From contig VBLS01000005.1 of NCBI GenBank assembly GCA_005878635.1, forward strand, positions 1 through 20,027: a stretch of 20,027 bases of DNA, given 5' to 3'. Under the pieces are notes generated by a model, which was not told the DNA's origin, did no database searches, and saw only the letters and a program-made list of their open reading frames with translations. Each line of letters starts with the position of its first letter. Position 1 is the first letter of the stretch. This DNA comes from Methanobacteriota archaeon (GTDB taxonomy: Archaea > Thermoplasmatota > Thermoplasmata > RBG-16-68-12). This document shows, piece by piece, positions 13,497-20,027 of this stretch. Made by a program: the position numbers and the translations under genes.

Positions 13497-14273
13497 CTAC
13501 CGCAGGCCGATGAAGCCTTGGTCGTCAAAGGCGACGGGCCCGAGGTCCCAGGACGCTTGAACGGTCTCCGGCGGCTGCACATCGACCGGGACCGCGTGGT
13601 TGTTCGCCTCCTCGATCTCGCGGGCCGCGTTCTCGATCTCTTCCGTCAGCGTCGACAGGTAGGATCGGCTCAAGTGCTCGACGACGCCCTGGACGATCGT
13701 GACGACCATGTACGAGATGACTTGCATGGCCTCGTTGAAGGACACTTGGTCGGCGAAGCGGTCGAGCGAGTTGTTGTCGAGGACGACGACGCTGTCCGCC
13801 TCCTCGCGGAACGCCTCGAGGCCCTGCCGGGCGATTTCGGTCCGGCCCTCGGCCTCGAACGGCAGGATCGCGATCCCGACGGTCACGGCGCCATTCGCGC
13901 GCGCCGCACGGGCGACGACCGGGGCCGCCCCGGTCCCGGCGGAACCGCCGAGGCCCGCGACGATGAACACGATATCCGACGAGAGAGAGGTCCGAAGGGA
14001 GCCTTCCTGGTCCTCGGCGGACGCGCGCGCCGCGGCGATACGGTCCTCGTCCTCGCGGTGCGCGAGGAGGATCTTCACATCGCACTCCGCCTTCGACAGG
14101 CCCGAGGGGTCCGTGTTCACGGCGATCGTCTCGACGCCCTTGATATCGCGGTCGTAAAGCGCGCTCACCATCTTGCCGCCGGCTCCGCCGACGCCGACGA
14201 CCGAGATTTTCGGGTCCACGGCGTCCTCGAACAGGCTGCTGATGACCTCGTCCACAAAGTCCTTGGGTACCAT
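13497..14273 (-). CDS. Short FtsZ/tubulin-family protein lacking the T7 loop and C-terminal domain
   Basis: A 258-residue protein with the FtsZ GTP-binding half: SVVGVGGAGGKM (24-35), AVNTDPSGL (51-59), and the tubulin signature as GGSAGTGAAP (109-118, GGGTGTG in most FtsZ). ILPFEAEGR (136-144) and VLDNNSLDRFADQV (164-177) follow. Where FtsZ has the NxDxxD catalytic T7 loop, this protein reads NEAMQVISYMVVTIVQG; no such motif is present. The C-terminal tubulin domain is missing; a short helix, a linker and a hydrophobic tail FDDQGFIGLR end the protein. It can probably bind GTP but should not hydrolyse it in the usual head-to-tail way. No frameshift explains the shortness. GGAGG lies nine bases before the ATG. 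It follows a ribbon-helix-helix gene by 164 bases. Confidence 0.85.
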   Translation of the reverse strand: MVPKDFVDEVISSLFEDAVDPKISVVGVGGAGGKMVSALYDRDIKGVETIAVNTDPSGLSKAECDVKILLAHREDEDRIAAARASAEDQEGSLRTSLSSDIVFIVAGLGGSAGTGAAPVVARAARANGAVTVGIAILPFEAEGRTEIARQGLEAFREEADSVVVLDNNSLDRFADQVSFNEAMQVISYMVVTIVQGVVEHLSRSYLSTLTEEIENAAREIEEANNHAVPVDVQPPETVQASWDLGPVAFDDQGFIGLR

Positions 14274-14437
14274 CGATTCCGGCCTCCGATCTCATCCGTC
14301 GACTTGTCGAGGGAGGCCGGAAGGCCGTTCGCTCGAGGCGAGGAGTGCATCCCATCCCTTCTGTTGGGGTCCCATTCCTTTTTCCCTTCCCTGCCTTGGA
14401 GGTTCCTTCCTTCCGGCGTCCGCCACGCCCACGTGCT

Positions 14438-14818
14438 TCATGGCGGGATGACTCCGTCCTTGTCTCCGGTCGAGACCGCGACCACCTTGCCGGTCACCTT
14501 GTCGACCTCTTGCTTGTGGTCCTGGATCTCCTTCACCCGCTCCCGCGTGAACCAGTCCTCGACGCTTCGCACGACGGCGTGCTCCCGGCTGAGGAAGTAG
14601 CCCTCGGCGACGAGGCGGTCGATGAGGTCGAGGTAGTACCGCGGGACGCGGATCGTGATCCGATCGCCACCCTCGCGGATCGCCTGGATATACGCCTGGA
14701 CCGCCTCGCGGACCAGCTGCGAGCGATTCCCGTGGCCCGTCTTGGCCTTCAGGAACGCATCGATCAACTCGAGGTTCTCTTTCTCGAGCCGTAGCGTAAT
14801 TCGCTCGTTTTCGTCCAT
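14438..14818 (-). CDS. Tandem ribbon-helix-helix transcription regulator (CdrS-like context)
   Basis: A 126-residue protein with two ribbon-helix-helix modules in one chain. The first is at about 5-46 (ERITLRLEKENLELIDAFLK...NRSQLVREAVQAYI) and the second at about 52-93 (DRITIRVPRYYLDLIDRLV...SREHAVVRSVEDWF). A charged tail follows. RHH proteins normally need two chains to make one DNA-binding sheet; two modules in one chain could bind as a pseudo-dimer. The gene lies directly before an FtsZ-family gene, as the RHH regulator CdrS precedes ftsZ2 in haloarchaea, so control of cell-division genes is a reasonable inference. A palindrome in its own leader suggests autoregulation. The ATG at 14818 has no strong ribosome binding site. 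Confidence 0.88.
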   Translation of the reverse strand: MDENERITLRLEKENLELIDAFLKAKTGHGNRSQLVREAVQAYIQAIREGGDRITIRVPRYYLDLIDRLVAEGYFLSREHAVVRSVEDWFTRERVKEIQDHKQEVDKVTGKVVAVSTGDKDGVIPP

Positions 14819-14849
14819 CCCAGATGCCTCGCCTCGCCCGCGGAAATGG

Positions 14850-14866
14850 GTATGACTTAGTCATAC
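14850..14866. promoter_or_regulatory. Palindromic operator GTATGAC-TTA-GTCATAC
   Basis: A perfect inverted repeat with 7-base arms and a 3-base spacer, 32 bases before the ATG of the RHH regulator and downstream of its TATA box. Its position would let a bound RHH protein block transcription of its own gene. The same 7-mer recurs at 14937-14943 on the other side of the promoter. Confidence 0.6.
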
Positions 14867-14914
14867 GCCACCTCGCAGTTGGGCGTGTCTCTTTCGGTGG
14901 TATCCTGGAGGACA

Positions 14915-14931
14915 GTACATATACGTTTTGT
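14915..14931 (-). promoter_or_regulatory. BRE/TATA box of the RHH-ftsZ-like genes
   Basis: On the minus strand ACAAAACGTATATGTAC gives an A-rich BRE followed by a TATA-like GTATATG. Transcription should start near 14894, leaving a leader of about 75 bases that contains the palindrome at 14850-14866. Confidence 0.6.
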
Positions 14932-14936
14932 CAAAT

Positions 14937-14943
14937 GTCATAC
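14937..14943. promoter_or_regulatory. Second GTCATAC half-site
   Basis: An exact copy of one arm of the operator palindrome lies just upstream of the BRE on the minus strand. With the full palindrome it brackets the promoter, as would suit a regulator binding on both sides. Confidence 0.4.
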
Positions 14944-15079
14944 GACGTAGGACACGACCCCTCCATCGTCTCCCAAACCGAGGCGTTTCAAGCCTCGAGG
15001 AATTTTATCCCGTATGCCAGATATAAGACGTCGTTCGAGAGGCGGAAGTCCGGTCTGCACACAACGCCTGTGCCCCGCG

Positions 15080-15090
15080 AAAAGCTTTAC
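15080..15090 (+). promoter_or_regulatory. BRE/TATA-like box of leuS
   Basis: CGAAAAGCTTTAC has an A-rich BRE-like part and a CTTTAC TATA-like part whose centre is about 26-27 bases before the GTG at 15114. This spacing fits a leaderless leuS transcript and supports the long form of the protein. Confidence 0.45.
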
Positions 15091-15113
15091 GCAAATCCCT
15101 CCTATCGCCGCAT

Positions 15114-18100
15114 GTGGCCCGGAGAAAAAAGGCCCGAACCCGCCCCGCTCGGCTGCGACCGAGGCGCCGGCGGGCGAGACCCAAGCGGGCTCGGAGCCGA
15201 CCGGTTCGCCGTCGGCCAGCCGCCCCGCGGCGCGGCACGAGGCAGCCGCGGAGGGCCCCATCTCGCCGCCCGTCCCGTCGGCCGAGAGCCAAGGCCGAGG
15301 CACGGCCGAAGGGGCCCGACCTGCGCGCCATCGCGGTGAAATGGCAGGCGGCCTGGGAAAAGGCCCACGTGTACGTCGCGAGGGCCGATCCGGCCCGCCC
15401 GAAATGGTACTCGACCGTCCCCTATCCTTACATGAACGGATTCCAGCATCTCGGCTTCGGGACCTCGTTCCTGCGGGCGGAGTTCCAGTCGCGGTACCGA
15501 CGGATGCTCGGCTACAACGTCCTCCATCCGCAGGCCTTCCATTGCACGGGCCTCCCGATCCTCGGCGCCGCGAAGCGCGTGGCCGAGAAGGAACCGAAGC
15601 AATGGGACATCCTGCGCAAGATGGGGATCCCGGACCGCGAGATCCCGAAGTTCGCGGACCCGATGCACTGGATCGAGGTCTTCCCCGCGGCGACGATCGA
15701 GGACCTGAAGGGCCTCGGCGCCGCGGTCGACTGGACGCGGTCCTTCATCACGACGCCGCTCAACCCGCCCTACGACGCGTTCGTCCGCTGGCAGTTCCAT
15801 CATCTCAAGGACGGCGACTTCGTCAAGATCGACAAGCACCCGGTGATCTGGTGCCCGAAAGACCAGGCGCCGATCGGGGACCACGACCGGATCGAGGGGG
15901 AAGGCGAGGTGCCGATGGAGTACACGCTCCTCAAGTTCCCCCTCGCGGACGGCCGGTTCCTCGTCGCGGCGACGATCCGCCCCGAGACCGTCTACGGACA
16001 GACGAACCTCTGGGTCGATCCGAAGGCCCCTTACGTCGTCGCCATGGTCGGCGAGGAACGATGGATCCTGAACGAGCTCGCGGCGAAGAAGCTCTCCGAG
16101 CAGGGGAGGACCGTCGTCGTCGAGTCGACCCTCCGCGGGGTCGACCTGATCGGCAAAGACGCGGTGGCGCCCGCGATCAACCGCGCCATCCCGGTCCTGC
16201 CCGGCTCCTTCATTGGCCAAGGCCGCGGCACGGGCCTCGTGACGAGCGTGCCCTCCGATGCGCCCGACGACTTCGTCGCCCTCCGGGACCTGCAGCAAGA
16301 CGAGGGGACGTTGACCAGGTACCATTTGGACCCGGAGCGCATCCGCGCGATCAAGCCGGTGCCGATCATCCGAACGCAAGGATGGGGTCCCCTGCCCGGG
16401 GTCGAGATCGTCGAGCGGCTCGGGATCCGGAGCCAGGGGGACCGGGTGAAGCTCGAGCAGGCCAAGGCCGAGGTCTACAAGGCCGGGTTCTACCGCGGCG
16501 TGCTGAACGAGAACTGCGGGCCCTACGCGGGCATGCGGGTCGAGGTCGCGAAGGAAGAGATTCGGAAGGAGCTGCTGTCAAAAGGCCAGGCCGACTCGAT
16601 GTGGGAGCCGAGCGGCGAGGTCGTCTGTCGGTGCACGACCCGCGCGATCGTGAAGGTCGTCGACAACCAATGGTTCCTCGCGTACGGCGACCCGAAATGG
16701 AAGGCGAAGGCCCATGAGGCGATCGCCGCGATGGAGCACCATCCGGAGGCGCTTCGAAAGTGGCTCGACTACGTGGTCGACTGGCTCCGCGACTGGCCAT
16801 GCACCCACCACCGCGGCCTCGGGACAATCCTGCCCTGGGACTCGAACTGGGTGATCGAGAGCCTCAGCGATTCGACGATCTATCCCGCGTACTACACGAT
16901 CGCCCACGCGTTACAGGGGGGCGACCTACGCTCCAAAGTCCCATGGGCGTCGCGCCTCGACGACGCCTTCTTCGATTACGTCTTCTTCGGGAAAGGGACC
17001 GCGCGGCCTGTCGCGAGCCGGCTCGGCGTCGACGCGAAGGTGATCGAGTCCTTGCGCCAGGAGTTCACCTACTGGTACCCGATCGACCTTCGGAACACCG
17101 GCAAGGATCTCGTCCAGAATCACATGGCCTTCTGCCTGTTCAATCACACCGCGATCTTCCCGCGGGAGCATTGGCCCCGCGGCTACGGCGTGAACGGATG
17201 GGTGCGGATGGCGGGACGGAAGATGTCGAAATCCCGCGGGAACACGTGGTACATCCGGGACGCGTTGCGCGATTGGCCCGCGGACGTGATCCGGCTCACG
17301 ATCGCCAATGCGGGCGATGGGCTCGACGATCCGAACGTGGACTTGGACTTCGCGGAGGCCGCCCAGGTCCGCCTGGGGGACTGGATGCGCTTCGCGACCG
17401 CGAAGCATCCGACCCGCCGTGAGACGCACGGAATCGACGCCTGGTTCCGGAGCGTGCTCAACCGATCCGTGAAGGCGACGCGAGCCGCGATGGAGGACAT
17501 GTCCTACAAGGCCGCGTTGCGGCACGGATATTTCGACCTGCAGTCCGCTTGGTCTTGGTACCTGCGTCGATCGGAAGACCGGCCGCACGGGGACTCCCTC
17601 CGCCGGTTCATCGAGGTCCAGACGAAGATCCTCGCCCCCTTCGCGCCGCACGTCGCCGAGGAGATCTGGCATCGGATCGGCGGCGAGGGGCTCGTAGTCG
17701 ATGCGGCGTATCCGGAGGTGAATGAGAAGGAGATCGATTCGCGGGCCGAAGCCGCCGAGGCCCTCCTGCAGTCCACCCTGTCGGACATCCGAGAAATCCG
17801 GAAGGTAACTGGCCTCGTCCCGAAACGGATCGCGCTGTACACCGCGCCGTCCTGGAAGTCCCGCGTCCACGAAATCGCCCGCGGCCTCGCGGGCGGAGGC
17901 AGCCTGTCCATGAACGTGCTCATGGAGAAGGCCCTGTCGGAGCCGGGGATGCGGGATCTGGCGAAAGAGGTCGCGGCCTATGCGAAACAGGTCGCTGAGG
18001 AACTTCGGCATGCCCGGCCCGAAGAGTTGGACCGATTCGGATCCGCCGACGAATTCGCGATGTTCCGCGAGAACGCCCATTTCTTGACCAAGGAGCTCGC

Positions 18101-18203
18101 GGCGAAGGTCGACGTATTTCGGGCGGATGATCCGCGCCGCTGGGATCCCATGAAGAAGGCCGACCGCGCCGTCCCGGGACGTCCCGCGATCTACGTGGAG
18201 TGA
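15114..18203 (+). CDS. leuS: Leucine-tRNA ligase with Arg-rich N-terminal extension
   Basis: Cytoplasmic class I enzyme that charges tRNA-Leu, 1029 residues, archaeal/eukaryal type. Domains in order: an Arg/Pro/Lys-rich extension (1-70); the start of the catalytic fold with YPYMNGFQHLGF, in which the HIGH motif reads HLGF (112-115); the CP1 editing domain with TIRPETVYG (287-295) and GTGLVTSVPSDAPDD (372-386), which holds the conserved editing aspartate; KMSKS (703-707); and a helical anticodon-binding domain with the archaeal C-terminal part. The GTG at 15114 is chosen because it opens the frame and a TATA-like box stands 27 bases before it. A shorter start at the GTG near 15339 would remove the extension but also the first conserved residues. 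It overlaps the next gene by 4 bases (GTGA). Confidence 0.95.
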   Translation: MARRKKARTRPARLRPRRRRARPKRARSRPVRRRPAAPRRGTRQPRRAPSRRPSRRPRAKAEARPKGPDLRAIAVKWQAAWEKAHVYVARADPARPKWYSTVPYPYMNGFQHLGFGTSFLRAEFQSRYRRMLGYNVLHPQAFHCTGLPILGAAKRVAEKEPKQWDILRKMGIPDREIPKFADPMHWIEVFPAATIEDLKGLGAAVDWTRSFITTPLNPPYDAFVRWQFHHLKDGDFVKIDKHPVIWCPKDQAPIGDHDRIEGEGEVPMEYTLLKFPLADGRFLVAATIRPETVYGQTNLWVDPKAPYVVAMVGEERWILNELAAKKLSEQGRTVVVESTLRGVDLIGKDAVAPAINRAIPVLPGSFIGQGRGTGLVTSVPSDAPDDFVALRDLQQDEGTLTRYHLDPERIRAIKPVPIIRTQGWGPLPGVEIVERLGIRSQGDRVKLEQAKAEVYKAGFYRGVLNENCGPYAGMRVEVAKEEIRKELLSKGQADSMWEPSGEVVCRCTTRAIVKVVDNQWFLAYGDPKWKAKAHEAIAAMEHHPEALRKWLDYVVDWLRDWPCTHHRGLGTILPWDSNWVIESLSDSTIYPAYYTIAHALQGGDLRSKVPWASRLDDAFFDYVFFGKGTARPVASRLGVDAKVIESLRQEFTYWYPIDLRNTGKDLVQNHMAFCLFNHTAIFPREHWPRGYGVNGWVRMAGRKMSKSRGNTWYIRDALRDWPADVIRLTIANAGDGLDDPNVDLDFAEAAQVRLGDWMRFATAKHPTRRETHGIDAWFRSVLNRSVKATRAAMEDMSYKAALRHGYFDLQSAWSWYLRRSEDRPHGDSLRRFIEVQTKILAPFAPHVAEEIWHRIGGEGLVVDAAYPEVNEKEIDSRAEAAEALLQSTLSDIREIRKVTGLVPKRIALYTAPSWKSRVHEIARGLAGGGSLSMNVLMEKALSEPGMRDLAKEVAAYAKQVAEELRHARPEELDRFGSADEFAMFRENAHFLTKELAAKVDVFRADDPRRWDPMKKADRAVPGRPAIYVE

Positions 18204-18706
18204 AGCGGATGCGGATCGCCCGGCCCAAGAGGCCCGCGGCCGAGTTCAAACGGAAGAGGAGCCCGCCGCCGCAGGCGACGAAATTGCTGCGCTTCGCCTT
18301 GATCTCCGGAATCGTTTTCATGGTCCTCCTCGGAATCGTGTTCATCCCCCAGGGGTTACGGGATCAGTCCCCGAGGGAAGTCGTGAATCCGGAGGAGGGC
18401 GGAAAGTTTCGCCTGGACACGAGCAATGGCATGCGGCTGTACGTCGACACCACGACCGCCTCCTTGGCTCTCTCAGAGTTCAACGCCTCGTTCAAGGTCA
18501 ACAAAGCCGAGATTGGTTATCTGGAGCCGGGATTGGCGATGGGGAATGCGACTCTCAGCTTCACAGATGGAAACGGGAACGGACTCCTGGATGCTGGAGA
18601 CTACTTCACAATCCGGCCGCCTCCGAACGCCTGTTACCGATTCGATGTCTACCAAGTGAACGTCGGGACGCTGGTCGGTTGGCTGGAGTGGGGCGCTTGT
18701 CCGTAA
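18200..18706 (+). CDS. Membrane-anchored extracellular protein, pilin-like features
   Basis: A 168-residue protein with a very basic N-terminus (MKRMRIARPKRPAAEFKRKR), one hydrophobic helix at about 30-50 (LLRFALISGIVFMVLLGIVF) and an outside domain. That domain is beta-rich and contains FTDGNGNGLLDAGDYFTI (about 129-146), a Asp/Asn/Gly-rich loop of the kind that binds calcium in many archaeal surface and pilin-like proteins. Two cysteines (CYRFDV and the penultimate Cys) might form a disulfide. The basic end should stay inside and the rest outside. The GTG at 18200 overlaps the leuS stop (GTGA); an ATG lies at 18209. Function is unknown; there is no obvious pilin processing site. Confidence 0.8.
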   Translation: MKRMRIARPKRPAAEFKRKRSPPPQATKLLRFALISGIVFMVLLGIVFIPQGLRDQSPREVVNPEEGGKFRLDTSNGMRLYVDTTTASLALSEFNASFKVNKAEIGYLEPGLAMGNATLSFTDGNGNGLLDAGDYFTIRPPPNACYRFDVYQVNVGTLVGWLEWGACP

Positions 18707-18708
18707 CG

Positions 18709-18715
18709 TTTAATT
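18709..18715 (+). promoter_or_regulatory. TATA-like box of the tRNA-Lys gene
   Basis: TTTAATT lies directly after the stop of the membrane-protein gene and about 29 bases before the first base of the tRNA, the right distance for an archaeal tRNA promoter. Confidence 0.5.
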
Positions 18716-18740
18716 GAAGACGGCCAATAAGCGCGCCCGC

Positions 18741-18855
18741 GGGCCTGTAGCTTAGCTAGGTAGAGCGATCGGCTCTTATCGGTCATACCTGCGCCCGTGT
18801 TGCGCGGTTTCCGAGGGACACCGATAGGTCAAGGGTTCGAATCCCTTCAGGCCCG
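18741..18855 (+). tRNA. tRNA-Lys (anticodon CTT) with intron
   Basis: A full cloverleaf can be drawn: acceptor GGGCCTG/CAGGCCC with discriminator G; D-stem GCTT/GAGC with loop AGCTAGGTA; anticodon stem ATCGG/CCGAT; variable loop AGGTC; T-arm AAGGG-TTCGAAT-CCCTT. After removal of a 41-base intron between positions 37 and 38, the anticodon loop is CTCTTAA, giving anticodon CTT (18775-18777), which reads AAG. The CCA end is not encoded. The intron boundary follows a regular bulge-helix-bulge. Confidence 0.95.
18779..18819 (+). other. tRNA-Lys intron with bulge-helix-bulge splice site
   Basis: The precursor forms a standard motif: central helix CTCT/AGGG (one G-T pair), 5' bulge TAT, 3' bulge ACA, inner helix CGG/CCG and outer helix from the anticodon stem. 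Cuts TA^T and AC^A leave a 41-base intron at the canonical 37/38 position, the substrate of the archaeal splicing endonuclease. Confidence 0.9.
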
Positions 18856-18996
18856 TCCGCCTAATGCCACATTCCCCTGGCCCGTAACGCACTGGACCGT
18901 CGACGGAGCTCGTGGATCACCCCCGAGAAACGTCGTCTTGGACGCTATCCTTTAGAGGGCGCTTTTCGACGGCTTAGGCCACCGTCCGGAACCGGC

Positions 18997-20027
18997 TTAC
19001 CTCGCAATTACCGCGGGCTGGAGGTCATCGAGGACCTTCGTGGCGAGGCGGATCGCGGTTTCGTATTTCCCAGCTTGAAGGGCATCTTTCGCAATCTTCA
19101 GCGTGTTGCGCATCTCGCCGACGTTCCGGCCGCTATCTCGGGAGCGCTTCCAAGCCTCGACGGCCCGGGTCAATCGGTCCATCGCCTCGGCCCTCGCTAC
19201 CGTGGGTCTCGGTTCGGGTTCCGGTGTGTTTTCGGCCTCAACCGGCTCGGGAACCGTCGCGGCGCTAATTGGCATGGGAGGCGGGGGAGACTCCGTCGGC
19301 GCCGGGGGCTCGTCCGCCGGGGGCGGGCTAGGCCGTTCGGCCTCCCGGGGCCCGACGTCCGCCCCTTCGAGGACCGTGGCGAGGTACCGCTGCGCCTGGA
19401 GGAGGCTTTCCTCCTTAGCCGCGAGTTCCCGACGCTGTGCCGCAAGCCGGTCTGTCTCGTCTCTGAAGATCGACTCGAGGTGGGCGAGGGACCCATGCAG
19501 CTCCGAGGACTCTTCGTTCCGGGCGCGCATCTGCTCGGTGATCGTTCGAAGTTCTTGCTCGCGGGTCTCAAACGCAACCAGCCAGTCCCGTTGCAGGTTG
19601 ACCAGCTCTTCCTCGCGATTCACGATCGCCAGGAACTTCGCCTCGGCCTCCCGCATCCTTCCGATCATTTCCTGATCGAGGCGTTCCACGTTGATTTCGG
19701 CCTCCCTGAGAGCTTTCTCGCGTGCCCCCAAGTCGTTCGCGGCATCTTGGAATCGTGACTGTTCGGCCGATAGATTCGCCCGCTCGGTCCGGATCGTGGC
19801 GAGGTCTTGGTCCGCGGACGCGCGCGCGGCCCGGACCTCCTCTCTGTCCCCCTCGATGGCTCGACGTTCACCCTCCAGCCGCGCGGCTCGCTTCTCCAGG
19901 TCCTGCCGCTCCGATTCGAGCTGCACCTTGAGGGCATCGAGTTCCTTGGCGCGGGCGTCGAGGGCGGCTTTCATCCCTTGCATCTTCGAGGCGGACGCCC
20001 GGACGGCGTCGACCAAGAACGGCTGTG
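18997..20027 (-). CDS. Long coiled-coil protein (partial, 5' end beyond right edge)
   Basis: The frame stays open to the window edge, so the start is probably outside; a TTG at 20016 is possible but unconvincing because the coil pattern is already under way. About 343 residues are seen. The first 220 are a heptad-rich coiled coil with many Glu, Arg and Ala (KELDALKVQLESERQDLEKR and similar). A Pro/Glu/Ala-rich linker of about 50 residues follows (PSPPPADEPPAPTESPPPP). The protein ends in a compact helical domain of about 70 residues (DRLTRAVEAWKRSRDSGRN...LRIAKDAL-like helices...ATKVLDDLQPAV). No catalytic motif and no membrane helix are visible. A structural or scaffold role is likely; no family is named. 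Confidence 0.75.
   Translation of the reverse strand, partial: QPFLVDAVRASASKMQGMKAALDARAKELDALKVQLESERQDLEKRAARLEGERRAIEGDREEVRAARASADQDLATIRTERANLSAEQSRFQDAANDLGAREKALREAEINVERLDQEMIGRMREAEAKFLAIVNREEELVNLQRDWLVAFETREQELRTITEQMRARNEESSELHGSLAHLESIFRDETDRLAAQRRELAAKEESLLQAQRYLATVLEGADVGPREAERPSPPPADEPPAPTESPPPPMPISAATVPEPVEAENTPEPEPRPTVARAEAMDRLTRAVEAWKRSRDSGRNVGEMRNTLKIAKDALQAGKYETAIRLATKVLDDLQPAVIAR

Larger units (their letters stand above)
14819..15113. other. Divergent regulatory region between RHH gene and leuS
   Basis: A 295-base stretch without a supported gene. It contains, from left to right, the palindrome at 14850-14866, the minus-strand BRE/TATA at 14915-14931, the half-site at 14937-14943, a small inverted repeat CGAGGC/GCCTCG (14979-14997), a second AT-rich box at 15021-15029 (GATATAAG) and the leuS TATA-like box at 15085-15090. 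A plus-strand frame crosses it but has no recognisable protein features. Confidence 0.6.

Noticed and set aside
13497..14273. Frameshifted full-length FtsZ
   Set aside because: The sequence after the stop is non-coding in all frames of the minus strand and contains a hairpin, so no missing C-terminal domain is found.
14360..14415. Purine-rich tract (minus strand) between RHH and ftsZ-like genes as a special structure
   Set aside because: The tract is interrupted and short, with no mirror symmetry that would support a triplex; it may only be leader sequence.
14824..15339. Plus-strand frame through the RHH-leuS intergenic region
   Set aside because: It crosses two promoter elements and the operator palindrome and runs out of frame into leuS; no domain seen.
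15014..16717. 567-codon plus-strand frame overlapping leuS
   Set aside because: The leuS frame holds all synthetase motifs; this one is a +2 shadow.
18783..18789. GTCATAC in the tRNA intron as another regulator site
   Set aside because: A single 7-mer match inside a structured intron is best explained by chance.

Overview
This window comes from an archaeon, most probably a high-GC member of the Thermoplasmatota. The grounds are a Lys tRNA with a bulge-helix-bulge intron, an archaeal-type LeuRS and PheRS alpha chain, an MptA-type GTP cyclohydrolase, BRE/TATA-like boxes about 27-28 bases in front of several start codons, and many KaiC/RAD55-like and roadblock proteins. The exact lineage is inferred, not proven. 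No mobile element, CRISPR array, rRNA or integrase is visible. Coding is dense: the two longest gene-free stretches are 13208-13496 and 14819-15113, both just under 300 bases, and both are described below.

Region 1 (1-7691, all on the minus strand, read right to left) is one tightly packed cluster of ten genes with overlaps or gaps of 0-18 bases. In transcription order it encodes a RAD55-like protein with an altered P-loop, a degenerate KaiC-like domain fused to a Rup/MglA-like small GTPase, two tandem roadblock/LC7 proteins, a small cysteine-containing protein, a KaiC-like ATPase, a zinc-ribbon/TPR/KaiC-like fusion, a third KaiC-like ATPase, a membrane-anchored ASCH-domain protein and a seven-helix membrane protein that runs off the left edge. 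It looks like one signalling or polarity module: a GTPase with its probable roadblock regulators, five RecA-fold modules and a possible membrane sensor. It is the best candidate here for an undescribed system.

Region 2 (7692-9977) holds a divergent promoter region with a perfect 16-base inverted repeat, then pheS and a small TPR protein on the plus strand. Region 3 (9987-13207, minus) holds a small zinc-finger protein, a 58-residue two-helix membrane protein, mptA, a MATE exporter and a YjbQ-family protein.

Region 4 (13208-14943, minus) is a cell-division-like pair: a tandem ribbon-helix-helix regulator preceded by a palindromic operator, and a short FtsZ-family protein without the T7 catalytic loop or C-terminal domain. 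The order resembles the cdrS-ftsZ2 arrangement of haloarchaea. Region 5 (15080-18706, plus) holds leuS with a long Arg-rich N-terminal extension and an altered HIGH motif, overlapped by a gene for a membrane-anchored extracellular protein. An intron-containing tRNA-Lys(CTT) follows. At the right edge a minus-strand coiled-coil gene is cut by the window end.

Two modes of initiation seem to coexist. Internal genes of the left cluster have clear Shine-Dalgarno sequences, whereas leuS, the 58-residue gene and perhaps pheS have a TATA-like box at the distance expected for leaderless mRNA.
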